From Dialister pneumosintes (GTDB lineage: Bacteria; Bacillota; Negativicutes; Veillonellales; Dialisteraceae), in contig NZ_CP017037.1 of the NCBI RefSeq assembly GCF_001717505.1, positions 349,001 to 413,000 of the forward strand: a stretch of 64,000 bases of DNA. The letters run 5' to 3'. Below, piece by piece: positions 35,546 through 43,668 of the stretch. The stretch's first letter is position 1. The number at the start of each line of letters is the position of its first letter. Position numbers and translations under genes: made by a program. The notes beneath the pieces were generated by a model. The model was not told where the DNA came from and did not search any database. It worked only from the letters and a program-made list of their open reading frames with translations.

Positions 35546-36566
35546 AACCTAACACCTCACTTTCTATAGGCATTTTATGAAGATGATGGAGTGCGGAAGA
35601 AATATTTTTTTCCGTTCCACTAATATCAATAATTAATTTACCGAAAGAAACATTTTGAATAAAATCAACTGTACCATATAGAATACTTATCTCCACATTA
35701 TAACTTTTGGATAATTGGGTAATAATAGGTTCATTAGCTACATCACCACGAAAGGAGAGTCGCATAATAGTATGATCTGTTTCATGTTGTTTTAGAGTAT
35801 GGATATTATAATGAGATAAACCTTCCGGAAGTGTATTAGATGAAATGGAGCCGATAAAGTTTTTAGAAGTATCTGTTTTAGGTGAAGTAAAAAGGTCTAA
35901 CACAGAACTCTCCTCAATAATTTGCCCTTTTTCAATTACAGCCACACGATCTGCAATTGATTTTATAACTTCCATTTGATGGGTAATAAGGATAATTGTA
36001 ATATGCAGCTTTTTATTGATAGCTTTTAATAATTGTAAAATTGATTTTACTGTTTCCGGGTCTAGCGCACTGGTAGCTTCGTCAGAAAGCAATACACTTG
36101 GATTGGACACTAATGCACGAGCAATGCCTACACGCTGCTTTTGTCCGCCTGAAAGCTGAGACGGGTATTTGTTTTTATATTCGCTAAGCCCAACTAATTC
36201 AAGTATAGAAGTAATTTTAGCTTCTTTTTCTTTGGCAGGAGTATGAGATAATTCCAACGGAAAAGCAATATTTTCATAAACAGTACGATTCGAAAGTAAA
36301 TTAAAGTGCTGGAAAATCATACCGATTTGACGTCGTTCTTTACGCAATTCTGTAGCAGATAATGTTGTCAAATCTTTTCCGTTAATAATGATTTGTCCCG
36401 AAGTAGGTGTCTCCAACATATTTATACATCGGATTAATGTGGATTTACCGGCACCGGACTGCCCTATAATACCGAAAATTTCTCCATCTTGAATAGTAAG
36501 ATTGATATTTTTTAGAGCGGCAATTCCGGTTTCATAATTTTTACATATATTTTTTAACTCAATCAT
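35526..36566 (-). CDS. metN: Methionine ABC transporter ATP-binding protein
   Basis: This 346-aa ATPase powers methionine import. It shows Walker A GQSGAGKST near 37-45, the LSGGQKQRVGIARAL signature and LLSDEATSALDP Walker B. A C-terminal NIL/ACT-like domain (about 265-343) binds methionine and shuts the transporter off in related systems. Expression is under the SAM-I riboswitch just upstream. CGGAG precedes the start. Confidence 0.95.
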   Translation of the reverse strand: MIELKNICKNYETGIAALKNINLTIQDGEIFGIIGQSGAGKSTLIRCINMLETPTSGQIIINGKDLTTLSATELRKERRQIGMIFQHFNLLSNRTVYENIAFPLELSHTPAKEKEAKITSILELVGLSEYKNKYPSQLSGGQKQRVGIARALVSNPSVLLSDEATSALDPETVKSILQLLKAINKKLHITIILITHQMEVIKSIADRVAVIEKGQIIEESSVLDLFTSPKTDTSKNFIGSISSNTLPEGLSHYNIHTLKQHETDHTIMRLSFRGDVANEPIITQLSKSYNVEISILYGTVDFIQNVSFGKLIIDISGTEKNISSALHHLHKMPIESEVLGYVSHHN

Positions 36567-36582
36567 AAAATACTCCGTGTAA

Positions 36583-36613
36583 TAAAAAAACTTTCATCGA
36601 GAGATGAAAGTTC
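36583..36613 (-). terminator. Riboswitch-controlled terminator before metN
   Basis: On the minus strand AACTTTCATC, a short loop and GATGAAAGTTTTTTT lie between the SAM aptamer and metN. Binding of S-adenosylmethionine is expected to favour this terminator. Confidence 0.85.
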
Positions 36614-36618
36614 AAATA

Positions 36619-36735
36619 GTTTGATAGTATCATCTTTCGAGATAATCTCGCTGGAATTGGCACCGTTTCTTTGTTGATGGTTGCCGTGACTTCATAGGGC
36701 CAGTCCCTCTGTCACTCGAGATGAATAGTATAAAG
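36619..36735 (-). promoter_or_regulatory. SAM-I (S-box) riboswitch of metNI
   Basis: Read on the minus strand, this has the S-box blocks in order: CTCGAGTGACAGAGGGACTG, then GGCCCTATGAAGTCACGGCAACC, then GGTGCCAATTCCAGC and the closing CGAGATTATCTCG region. TCATCT and AGATGA form the P1 base. It occupies most of the 340-base gap between metN and the YerC-like gene. Confidence 0.93.
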
Positions 36736-36752
36736 CTTACTACTTTTCACTT

Positions 36753-36781
36753 ATACTATCTTAGCTTTGATTGAAAGTCAA
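36753..36781 (-). promoter_or_regulatory. Promoter of the metNI transcript
   Basis: On the minus strand TTGACT (complement of 36781-36776) and TAGTAT (complement of 36758-36753) are 17 bases apart, just upstream of the SAM-I aptamer. Confidence 0.5.
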
Positions 36782-36839
36782 GCATCTTTAAAACTCCTGA
36801 TTTTACAAGTAAAATATGTACTTTATCAAATGTTGTAAA

Positions 36840-36868
36840 TTTACATCATTACATGGCAGTGCTATAAT
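36840..36868 (+). promoter_or_regulatory. Promoter of the YerC-like gene
   Basis: TTTACA (36840-36845) and TATAAT (36863-36868) are separated by 17 bases. AAAGGAGG lies seven bases before the start codon at 36907. Confidence 0.65.
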
Positions 36869-36906
36869 GAATTAAAGTGTAAAAGTACTGTTAAAAGGAG
36901 GAAAAT

Positions 36907-37230
36907 ATGAGCGTAAATCAACGTTTAGTAAATCCATTGATGACACAACTTTTTGAAGCTATTCTTTTATTAAAAACAAAAGAAGAGTGTTATGAATTTT
37001 TTGAAGATCTTTGTACTGTAAATGAACTTCGTGATATGTCACAACGACTTGAAGTAGCTAAAATGTTAAATAAAAAGGAAAAATATGAGAAAATTGAAGA
37101 AATGACCGGTGCCAGCACAGCTACTATCTCCCGCGTAAAGAGATGTCTTGCTTATGGTGCTGATGGATATATAAAAGTACTGGAAAGAATGGAAGCGCAG
37201 GCGGAGAAAGTGGATAATACTAATGAATGA
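36907..37230 (+). CDS. YerC/YecD family TrpR-related DNA-binding protein
   Basis: This 107-aa helical protein belongs to the TrpR-like YerC group: LKTKEECYEFFEDLCTVNELRDMSQRL, then a helix-turn-helix EEMTGASTATISRVKRCL (about 60-80) and a G--GY-KVL end. These proteins are putative repressors of unknown effector. It overlaps the next gene by eight bases (ATGAATGA), so it is probably co-expressed with the phosphohexomutase. Confidence 0.88.
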   Translation: MSVNQRLVNPLMTQLFEAILLLKTKEECYEFFEDLCTVNELRDMSQRLEVAKMLNKKEKYEKIEEMTGASTATISRVKRCLAYGADGYIKVLERMEAQAEKVDNTNE

Positions 37231-38590
37231 ATTGCATATGTTGCATACGGCATTTAAGGCATATGATATTCGCGGTATTATTCCTGATGAATTGAATGAA
37301 GAGTTAGTATATCGTATTGGTAGAGCTTATGCGACTTTGTATAATCCCAAAACTATATGTGTAGGATATGACATACGTCAAAGTTCTGTGAGTCTGTGTC
37401 ATGCTTTATGTAAAGGTCTTACAGACGGGGGTGTTGATGTATATAATATTGGACTTGTCGGTACAGAAATGGTTTATTTTACCACTTTTTATTATCGATT
37501 AGATGGTGGAATTATGATTACCGCCAGCCATAATCCTATTAATTATAATGGACTTAAAATTGTAAGAGAAGAAGGAAAACCGGTGAGCGCAGATACCGGG
37601 CTTACAGATATAGAAAGAATTGCTTTTTCTGGCAATTTTAAAATGAGTAATTATATAGGTAAAATTAAAGATAAAAGTATAATAGAAGATTATATTCATC
37701 ATTTATTAACTTATATTGATATAGATAAAATAAGAAACTTACATGTAGTAGTTGATGGTGGAAATGGATGTGCAGATGTTGCATTTAGACATCTTAAACA
37801 ACATTTGCCTTTAACCTTTTCAGAAATACGAATGAATCCGGATGGTTTATTTCCTCATGGAGTCCCTAATCCTATGTTGGTAAAAAATCATAAGGACATT
37901 AGTAAGATGATTATAAAAAAACAGGCAGATATGGGAATTGCTTGGGATGGAGATTTTGATCGATGTTTCTTTTTTGATGAAAAAGGACAGTATATAGATG
38001 GATACTATATGGTAGGACTTCTTTCTTGTTATTTCTTAAACAAAGTAAAAGGAAGTACTATTGTGCATGACCCTCGGTTGTATTGGAATACAAGAAAGAT
38101 TGTAATAGAAAACGGTGGAGTTTCTATAGAATCTAAAGGTGGGCATGCATTTATGAAAGAGACAATGAGAAAAGTTAATGGAATCTATGGTGCAGAGATG
38201 AGTGCACATCATTTTTTCCGTGATTTTTCTTTTTGTGACAGTGGCATGATTCCTTGGTTACTTGTGGTACAAATTGTAAGTGAGACAGGAAAGAGTTTAG
38301 GTCAATTAATAAAAGACATGAAAAAAAACTTTCCTTGTAGCGGTGAAATTAATTTGCAAGTAAAAAATCCGGCTGAAACTTTAAGAAGGGTGAAAGCATC
38401 GTATCAAACACAAGCATTAGAAGTAGAAACTATTGACGGATTAGGTTTTATTTTTGAGGATTGGAGATTTAATATTCGTAGGTCTAATACAGAGCCTTTG
38501 GTTCGTTTGAACCTGGAAACTAGAGGTAATTATTCATTAATGGAAGAAAAACGTGATGAAATACTTTCTTTGATAAAAAATATAGAGTAG
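37223..38590 (+). CDS. Phosphomannomutase/phosphoglucomutase
   Basis: This 455-aa alpha-D-phosphohexomutase interconverts hexose 6- and 1-phosphates. It shows AYDIRGIIPDELNE at the N terminus, the phosphoserine loop MITASHNPINYNG (near 95-107), the metal loop DGDFDRC and the C-terminal RRSNTEPLVRLN phosphate-binding motif. Family context (AlgC/ManB) suggests it makes sugar nucleotides for LPS or exopolysaccharide; sugar preference is not readable. It ends with a strong terminator. Confidence 0.9.
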   Translation: MNELHMLHTAFKAYDIRGIIPDELNEELVYRIGRAYATLYNPKTICVGYDIRQSSVSLCHALCKGLTDGGVDVYNIGLVGTEMVYFTTFYYRLDGGIMITASHNPINYNGLKIVREEGKPVSADTGLTDIERIAFSGNFKMSNYIGKIKDKSIIEDYIHHLLTYIDIDKIRNLHVVVDGGNGCADVAFRHLKQHLPLTFSEIRMNPDGLFPHGVPNPMLVKNHKDISKMIIKKQADMGIAWDGDFDRCFFFDEKGQYIDGYYMVGLLSCYFLNKVKGSTIVHDPRLYWNTRKIVIENGGVSIESKGGHAFMKETMRKVNGIYGAEMSAHHFFRDFSFCDSGMIPWLLVVQIVSETGKSLGQLIKDMKKNFPCSGEINLQVKNPAETLRRVKASYQTQALEVETIDGLGFIFEDWRFNIRRSNTEPLVRLNLETRGNYSLMEEKRDEILSLIKNIE

Positions 38591-38592
38591 CA

Positions 38593-38631
38593 AAAAATTA
38601 GAGTATCTCCTAGAAGATACTCTAATTTTTA
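38593..38631 (+). terminator. Rho-independent terminator after the phosphohexomutase gene
   Basis: AAAAATTAGAGTATCT and AGATACTCTAATTTTT form a perfect 16-bp stem around a 6-base loop. Confidence 0.9.
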
Positions 38632-38653
38632 TGTTTATATAACTTAATAATAA

Positions 38654-38682
38654 TTGAAAATATTAAAAGTAAGTAATATAAT
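38654..38682 (+). promoter_or_regulatory. Promoter of the trimeric autotransporter gene
   Basis: TTGAAA (38654-38659) and TATAAT (38677-38682) are separated by 17 bases, leaving a 5' leader of about 75 bases. Confidence 0.7.
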
Positions 38683-38694
38683 ATTAATGTCAAA

Positions 38695-38708
38695 CTGTAA
38701 GTTTACAG
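38695..38708 (+). repeat. Inverted repeat at the adhesin transcription start
   Basis: CTGTAA and TTACAG flank GT, 13-26 bases downstream of the -10 box. Position and symmetry suggest a repressor operator, but no regulator is identified. Confidence 0.4.
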
Positions 38709-38764
38709 ATTATATATGCAATATTTTGACTATGTAGGGGAAATTTTTTATAAAGGGGGTATTT

Positions 38765-41443
38765 ATGCAATATCAAGTAAGTACGAATAAAAATATGCAA
38801 AGTGAAAATAAGATTAGAAAATATCGTTTAAGAGCTAAATTGGCAGTTATGACAATGGTGTCTTCTGTTTTATTAACAAGTGGGATTTGTAGCACGTATG
38901 CAATGGATTTACACTTTTTCCATGTCAATACATCAGATACCGGTGCAACTAGTTCTGAATTGGAGGGGGAAGTTTCTACCAATTACAATAACGACGGTGC
39001 ACCTGATGAAAATGCTATGGCAATAGGTTATATTGCACGTACGAAAGGTAAAAATGCATTAGCTGTAGGTTATAATACAGCTGCTTATGCAGAAAATGCT
39101 CTTGCTATTGGTCATATGGCTCATGCAGAGGGGAATAATTCTTTAAGTATCGGGTATAACAGTCGCATAGAAAACTTAAAGAAGGATATTAATGGTCAAG
39201 AAAGAACAATATATTCGTTTGACTCCGTAGCCTTAGGGTATCAAACAAGTATTATCGGATCCAGCGAATCTATTGCAATAGGTAAGGAAACGAGTGTTAA
39301 TGATGCAGGTAGATTTAATATTGCGATGGGATACCAAGCAACTGTAACTGCTGATGCAAATGAACTAAAAACTGTAGCCAATATTGCTCCAGTAGAAGCG
39401 GGAAGTCAAGAGGTTTCCGGCTACAGTATTGCTATCGGGAACGGGACTAAGGCGAGTGATCAAGTAGGTACTGCTATAGGAGCTTCTTCACGAGCTGTCG
39501 GTAAATATGCAACGGCTTTAGGTGTGCAGGCTTATGGCAAGGGGGAACATTCTCTGGCTATGAGCGGTGCTGCCGCTCTAGGGCAAGATTCAGTAGCGAT
39601 TATGGGAGGTACTACATCTAGCAATGCGAGAGGAGCTATTGCTATTGGAGGGAATACCTCACGTATGCTGGATCCGGAAGTACCCTTATTTGAAGTAAGC
39701 AATCACGCACAGTCGTACGCAGAAGGTGCGGTAGCGATTGGTGTGGGTACTAAAGCTATGAGTGCACATACATTGGCTTTGAGTCAAGGAAAGGCTGCAG
39801 GGAATCATGCTATTGCTATCGGTGGTATGACCGGTAATATAGAACCAATTTCTGATCAAGAAAATTCTTTAGAAGATTATGGGGCGCTTTATGATGACTA
39901 TAAAATAGTAGATTCTGCAGACAATGCGGTAGCGGTAGGACATCAATCTCATGCACGAAAAAAAGATGCTGTGGCATTAGGAAGTCACTCCATTGCTTCT
40001 GTAGCGGAAGGTGTGAATGGCTATAATCCGTTAGAGCGATATAATTTTGCTTATGATAAAAACAGTCCTACCTGGAAATCTACTTATGCTGCATTTTCTA
40101 TAGGACATGGGGATGGCAGCGCTACACGTCAGATTACCGGTGTGGCAGCAGGTAGTCAGGATACGGATGCGGTCAATGTAGCACAATTAAAAGCAGCTAT
40201 GGTAACGTTAGAAGCGGATGAAGGAATCTCTTTAACACGTACTTATAGTTTAGAAAAAGGAACTACCTATAAAATTAAATTGAATTTAGAAGGTGGTACA
40301 ACGGAAACGGCAGATGTACATGTAAAACCTAAAGCATCGGCAGCAGGTTCGAGTGCTGCTCATGATAAGTTAAAAGGAACTACTATGCAGGTGAATGCAG
40401 ATACTGCTTCCGGAGGTAACCATGGAGATGCTACGTTATTTGCAGCGGATAAGGGAAATCCTACTGCCGTCAACCCCACTGAAACTTTACATCTTAATGG
40501 AGATACTAATATTACTACCACATCCAGTGACCATAAGATTGCTATTTCTTTAAATAAGGATTTAAAAGAATTAAACTCTGTAACAGCCACTACTATGAAT
40601 GCAAATACTGTTAATGTAGACAAAGCAGTAAATGTGGCCGGGAAAACTTATATTTCCGAAAAAGGGCTGAATGCGAATGGTCGGAAAATCACAAATGTTG
40701 CTACCGGTGTGGCAGATACAGATGCCGTTAATGTAGGGCAACTCAAGCAAGGACTCACACAAAATTACAATTCCTTATCCAATAAAATTAATAAAGTGGG
40801 AGCCGGAGCTGCTGCGATGGCTATGCTTCATCCCTTAGATTTTGATCCGGACGATAAATGGAGTTTTTCTGCAAGTGTAGGACATTATAAGGGCGAAAAT
40901 GCAGTAGCATTAGGAGCTTTTTATAGACCTAATGAAGATACTATGGTGAGTCTTGGAGGTTCTGTGGGAAATGGGGATGATATGGTGGCCGGATCTGTAA
41001 GTTGGAAATTTAGCCAAAAGAATCATATATCTGTTAACCGTGTTTCTACAGCTAAAGAAATTTTGGAACTACGTAAAGCTTTAGAAGATTTACGTTCTTT
41101 AATTGCTGATGGTGTAGCCGGACGCAATTTGGATTTAAACAAGATTGAAATATTCCCGGATGTGCCGGAAAATCATTGGGCTTATGATTATGTAGCAACT
41201 TTAGCAGGAAATGGGGTATTAGAAGGATATCCGGACGGATACTTTAATGGTAATCGTCAAATGACACGTTATGAGATGGCAGCCGTTATTTATCGTGCTA
41301 TGATGAATGGAGCAAAGATTAATGCCAAGGCTTTGAAGGAATTTGAGCCGGAATTAGATCGATTCCGTGTAGATACTATCAGTTATAATGAAGATGGTAC
41401 ACCGGATATTCAACGAGTTCGAACTATTGAATCTCGTAAATAA
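38765..41443 (+). CDS. YadA-type trimeric autotransporter adhesin with C-terminal SLH domain
   Basis: This 892-aa surface protein has an extended signal peptide (to about residue 47). A long head follows with repeated AIG/ALG-type YadA units (AMAIGY, ALAVGY, ALAIGH, SLSIGY and more). There are two neck motifs, SQDTDAVNVAQLK and VADTDAVNVGQLK, a short coiled coil, and the membrane anchor from about 676 (GAAAMAMLHPLDFD to GSVSWKFSQ). Unusually, the chain continues with a coil (LRKALEDLRSLI) and an SLH domain (about 796-850, FPDVPENHWAYDYVATLAGNGVLEGYPDGYF). It is probably an adhesin that also binds peptidoglycan. GGGGG precedes the start. Confidence 0.92.
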   Translation: MQYQVSTNKNMQSENKIRKYRLRAKLAVMTMVSSVLLTSGICSTYAMDLHFFHVNTSDTGATSSELEGEVSTNYNNDGAPDENAMAIGYIARTKGKNALAVGYNTAAYAENALAIGHMAHAEGNNSLSIGYNSRIENLKKDINGQERTIYSFDSVALGYQTSIIGSSESIAIGKETSVNDAGRFNIAMGYQATVTADANELKTVANIAPVEAGSQEVSGYSIAIGNGTKASDQVGTAIGASSRAVGKYATALGVQAYGKGEHSLAMSGAAALGQDSVAIMGGTTSSNARGAIAIGGNTSRMLDPEVPLFEVSNHAQSYAEGAVAIGVGTKAMSAHTLALSQGKAAGNHAIAIGGMTGNIEPISDQENSLEDYGALYDDYKIVDSADNAVAVGHQSHARKKDAVALGSHSIASVAEGVNGYNPLERYNFAYDKNSPTWKSTYAAFSIGHGDGSATRQITGVAAGSQDTDAVNVAQLKAAMVTLEADEGISLTRTYSLEKGTTYKIKLNLEGGTTETADVHVKPKASAAGSSAAHDKLKGTTMQVNADTASGGNHGDATLFAADKGNPTAVNPTETLHLNGDTNITTTSSDHKIAISLNKDLKELNSVTATTMNANTVNVDKAVNVAGKTYISEKGLNANGRKITNVATGVADTDAVNVGQLKQGLTQNYNSLSNKINKVGAGAAAMAMLHPLDFDPDDKWSFSASVGHYKGENAVALGAFYRPNEDTMVSLGGSVGNGDDMVAGSVSWKFSQKNHISVNRVSTAKEILELRKALEDLRSLIADGVAGRNLDLNKIEIFPDVPENHWAYDYVATLAGNGVLEGYPDGYFNGNRQMTRYEMAAVIYRAMMNGAKINAKALKEFEPELDRFRVDTISYNEDGTPDIQRVRTIESRK

Positions 41444-41460
41444 TATGGAAAATTTTGATA

Positions 41461-42297
41461 ATGGTAATAATCAATAAAAAAACCATAATTTTTATTTTGT
41501 TGAGCGGGATTATAAGTCCTATAGCAACTAATGCTTATAATCCTCCTAATTACAATCATAATTATTCTACTTATTGTACATCGCCCAAAACGCTTTATAA
41601 TGGAATTTTTCCTGTTACTATAGCTAAACTATTTACACATTTTAAGTTATACCAAACCAAAAAAGTAGCCATTAAAGGATATATTTCTTCTTTTGCAGGT
41701 GGAAATATATATATTATTACAGATGAGAATGGCGACACTTTAGTTGTAGATTTAGGCAAACATGGTGGCAAACTACTACATCGTACTCCTTTTGTTGACA
41801 TTGGACAAGTAGCAGATAATGGAAAGAAAGTATGTTTAGTAGCAGATAAAATTATATGGAATGATTTTAATCCTGATGAGGAATATTTTACTTATAAGGC
41901 AAATAATTCTTCGATAGAGTCACCTAAAGTGCTTTTGGAGATTGAACGAGATAAAGCTTTTTATCATCCGTTACCACAAAGTGAAAATAAACACTTTTTT
42001 GTAGTAAATCCCGGGAATATTACTGAAAGTGATTTAATAAATTATGTATATATTTCAGCGCGTGTTTTACAATCAGGGATTCTCCCTATAGGTACAAAAG
42101 TATATTTAACTGGGCGTAACGTAACTACTTATAAAGAGAATATTATGAATTTTTGGGATTCTCAAATGCAAGAAATTAAAGTACATATGAATGGGGCTTA
42201 TATTCCACTTGGGCAAAGAGGAAGTTTTTACGGTACCATACAAAAAAATGAAGAGGGATATTATTTATCATTAGAGTGTGTACAAAGTATTTCATAA
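41461..42297 (+). CDS. Exported protein of unknown function with OB-like segments
   Basis: This 278-aa protein has an N-terminal signal peptide (IIFILLSGIISPIATNA). The segment about 62-95 (VAIKGYISSFAGG, IYIITDENGDTLVVDLG) has the strand pattern of periplasmic OB-fold proteins. A second similar half may run from about 190 (YVYISARVL) to the end (GSFYGTIQKNEEGYYLSLECV). I do not recognise a family. It begins 17 bases after the adhesin gene with no promoter seen, so it is probably co-transcribed. I use ATG 41461; a TTG two codons earlier is possible. GGAAA lies about 11 bases upstream. Confidence 0.65.
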   Translation: MVIINKKTIIFILLSGIISPIATNAYNPPNYNHNYSTYCTSPKTLYNGIFPVTIAKLFTHFKLYQTKKVAIKGYISSFAGGNIYIITDENGDTLVVDLGKHGGKLLHRTPFVDIGQVADNGKKVCLVADKIIWNDFNPDEEYFTYKANNSSIESPKVLLEIERDKAFYHPLPQSENKHFFVVNPGNITESDLINYVYISARVLQSGILPIGTKVYLTGRNVTTYKENIMNFWDSQMQEIKVHMNGAYIPLGQRGSFYGTIQKNEEGYYLSLECVQSIS

Positions 42298-42329
42298 AAA
42301 TAAGACAGCTTTTAGCTGTCTTATTTTTA
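42296..42329 (+). terminator. Rho-independent terminator after the adhesin operon
   Basis: AAAAATAAGACAGCT, loop TTT, AGCTGTCTTATTTTT; a perfect 15-bp stem. Confidence 0.9.
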
Positions 42330-42445
42330 TGATTGATGTATAATGAGATTGCAAATTATACATGGGAATTATCATCAGTAGTTATATAATAAATATATTA
42401 TGAATGACTTTAATTACTATCTTTTTAATAGATAGGAGGAAAAAT

Positions 42446-43387
42446 ATGAATGTATTAGTAACCGGTGGTGCGGGGTTTATAGGCTCGCATGTTGTGCGTA
42501 AGTTACAAAAAGAAAAAATTAACGTAACAGTCGTAGATAATCTTAGTACAGGGAAAATAGAGAATTTACCTGCAGGTACTTCATTTGTTCAAATGGACAT
42601 TAATGATGTGCAGTTGGAAAAAGTTTTTTCTAAAGGAAATTTTGATGCCATAGTACATTTAGCAGGGCAAATTACAGTAAGTACCTCTATGAAAGATCCT
42701 TCTTTTGATTGTATGCAGAATGTATTAGGAACTGTTCATTTGTTGGAAATTGCACGTAAACATGGTGTAAAAAGAATAGTTTTTTCTTCCACGGCAGCTG
42801 TTTACGGAGATGTTCAGGAAGAATATCTTCCTGTTGTGGAGTCCCAATGTTTAAAACCGATGTCTTTTTATGGATTGTCAAAAATAACAGCGGAAAAATA
42901 TTTACAACTATATAAAGAGTCTTTCGGTTTAGATTATGTTGTACTTCGATTCTCCAATGTTTATGGTGAACGTCAGGTGGATAGTGGTGAAGGTGGAGTA
43001 ATTAGCATTTTTGCTAATTGTATATCTTCAGATAAAGGAATTACTATCTATGGAGATGGAAATCAAACCAGAGATTTTATTTATGCAGGAGATATAGCAA
43101 ATGGCATTTATAAATCTTTGCTGACAAAAAATGTAAATCGAATATACAATTTATCAACAGAAAGCGAAATTTCACTTAACGGACTTATTTATATATTTGA
43201 AAAGATTACAGGGAAAAACATCAATAAAGAATATGCAAGTCCACGTGCCGGAGATATTTATAAGTCTATTTTAGCAAATGGAAGAGCTTGTTATCAGTTG
43301 TCATGGAAACCGGAAGTTAGTTTAGAAGATGGACTAAAAGTGACTTATGAATATTTTTGTAATATTCATAAGCATATGGGTTCTTGA
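42446..43387 (+). CDS. NAD-dependent sugar epimerase/dehydratase (GalE-like)
   Basis: This 313-aa extended SDR protein has the NAD motif VTGGAGFIGSHV (6-17), VDNLSTGK, the STAAVYGD segment and the catalytic Tyr in FYGLSKITAEKY. YGDGNQTRDFIYAGD is typical of nucleotide-sugar epimerases. The closest look is UDP-glucose 4-epimerase; the substrate is not certain. I start at 42446 with AGGAGG seven bases upstream. It is single, between the adhesin terminator and the thrS leader. Confidence 0.85.
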   Translation: MNVLVTGGAGFIGSHVVRKLQKEKINVTVVDNLSTGKIENLPAGTSFVQMDINDVQLEKVFSKGNFDAIVHLAGQITVSTSMKDPSFDCMQNVLGTVHLLEIARKHGVKRIVFSSTAAVYGDVQEEYLPVVESQCLKPMSFYGLSKITAEKYLQLYKESFGLDYVVLRFSNVYGERQVDSGEGGVISIFANCISSDKGITIYGDGNQTRDFIYAGDIANGIYKSLLTKNVNRIYNLSTESEISLNGLIYIFEKITGKNINKEYASPRAGDIYKSILANGRACYQLSWKPEVSLEDGLKVTYEYFCNIHKHMGS

Positions 43388-43411
43388 CATAAATGTTAAA
43401 AGGTGTAAGAT
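43384..43411 (+). promoter_or_regulatory. Promoter of the thrS leader
   Basis: TTGACA (43384-43389) and TAAGAT (43406-43411) are 16 bases apart. The -35 overlaps the epimerase stop codon. Confidence 0.5.
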
Positions 43412-43424
43412 ATAAATATAAATG

Positions 43425-43647
43425 TAGTGAAAGAGACATGAAGTTTAATGGTAGCATAGCAAGAGAGTCTGTGTTTGGTGTGAACAGATTATGTAAGTTA
43501 AACTTTACCACTCTTGAGCAGGGAAACTGAATGAAGTAAGTTTTCTCGGTTAGCACCGTTATAGCTTCTAAAGTGAATCGTAAGATTTAATTTGGGTGGA
43601 ACCACGGAATTTAACTTTCGTCCCTTAGTGGGATGAAAGTTTTTTTA
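43425..43647 (+). promoter_or_regulatory. Threonyl T-box leader of thrS
   Basis: Stem I is closed by CAAGAG (43460-43465) and CTCTTG (43511-43516). The likely specifier codon ACC (Thr) is at 43507-43509. The T-box sequence GGGTGGAACCACGG lies at 43594-43607. Uncharged tRNA-Thr(GGT) would pair with it and prevent the terminator that follows. A strong fit for a threonine T-box. Confidence 0.92.
43613..43647 (+). terminator. T-box-controlled terminator before thrS
   Basis: AACTTTCGTCCC and GGGATGAAAGTT form a stem with one G-T pair, followed by a run of seven T. Confidence 0.9.
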
Positions 43648-43668
43648 TTGTAGAAAGGATGGTAGGGT

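Noticed and set aside
38990-40140. Repeated short motifs suggestive of a repeat array
   Set aside because: They are in-frame AIG/ALG head repeats of the YadA-type adhesin, not a nucleotide-level CRISPR or satellite array.
43317-43556. Minus-strand ORF of 79 aa over the thrS leader
   Set aside because: It covers the T-box stem I and has no plausible protein features; it is antisense to a structured RNA.
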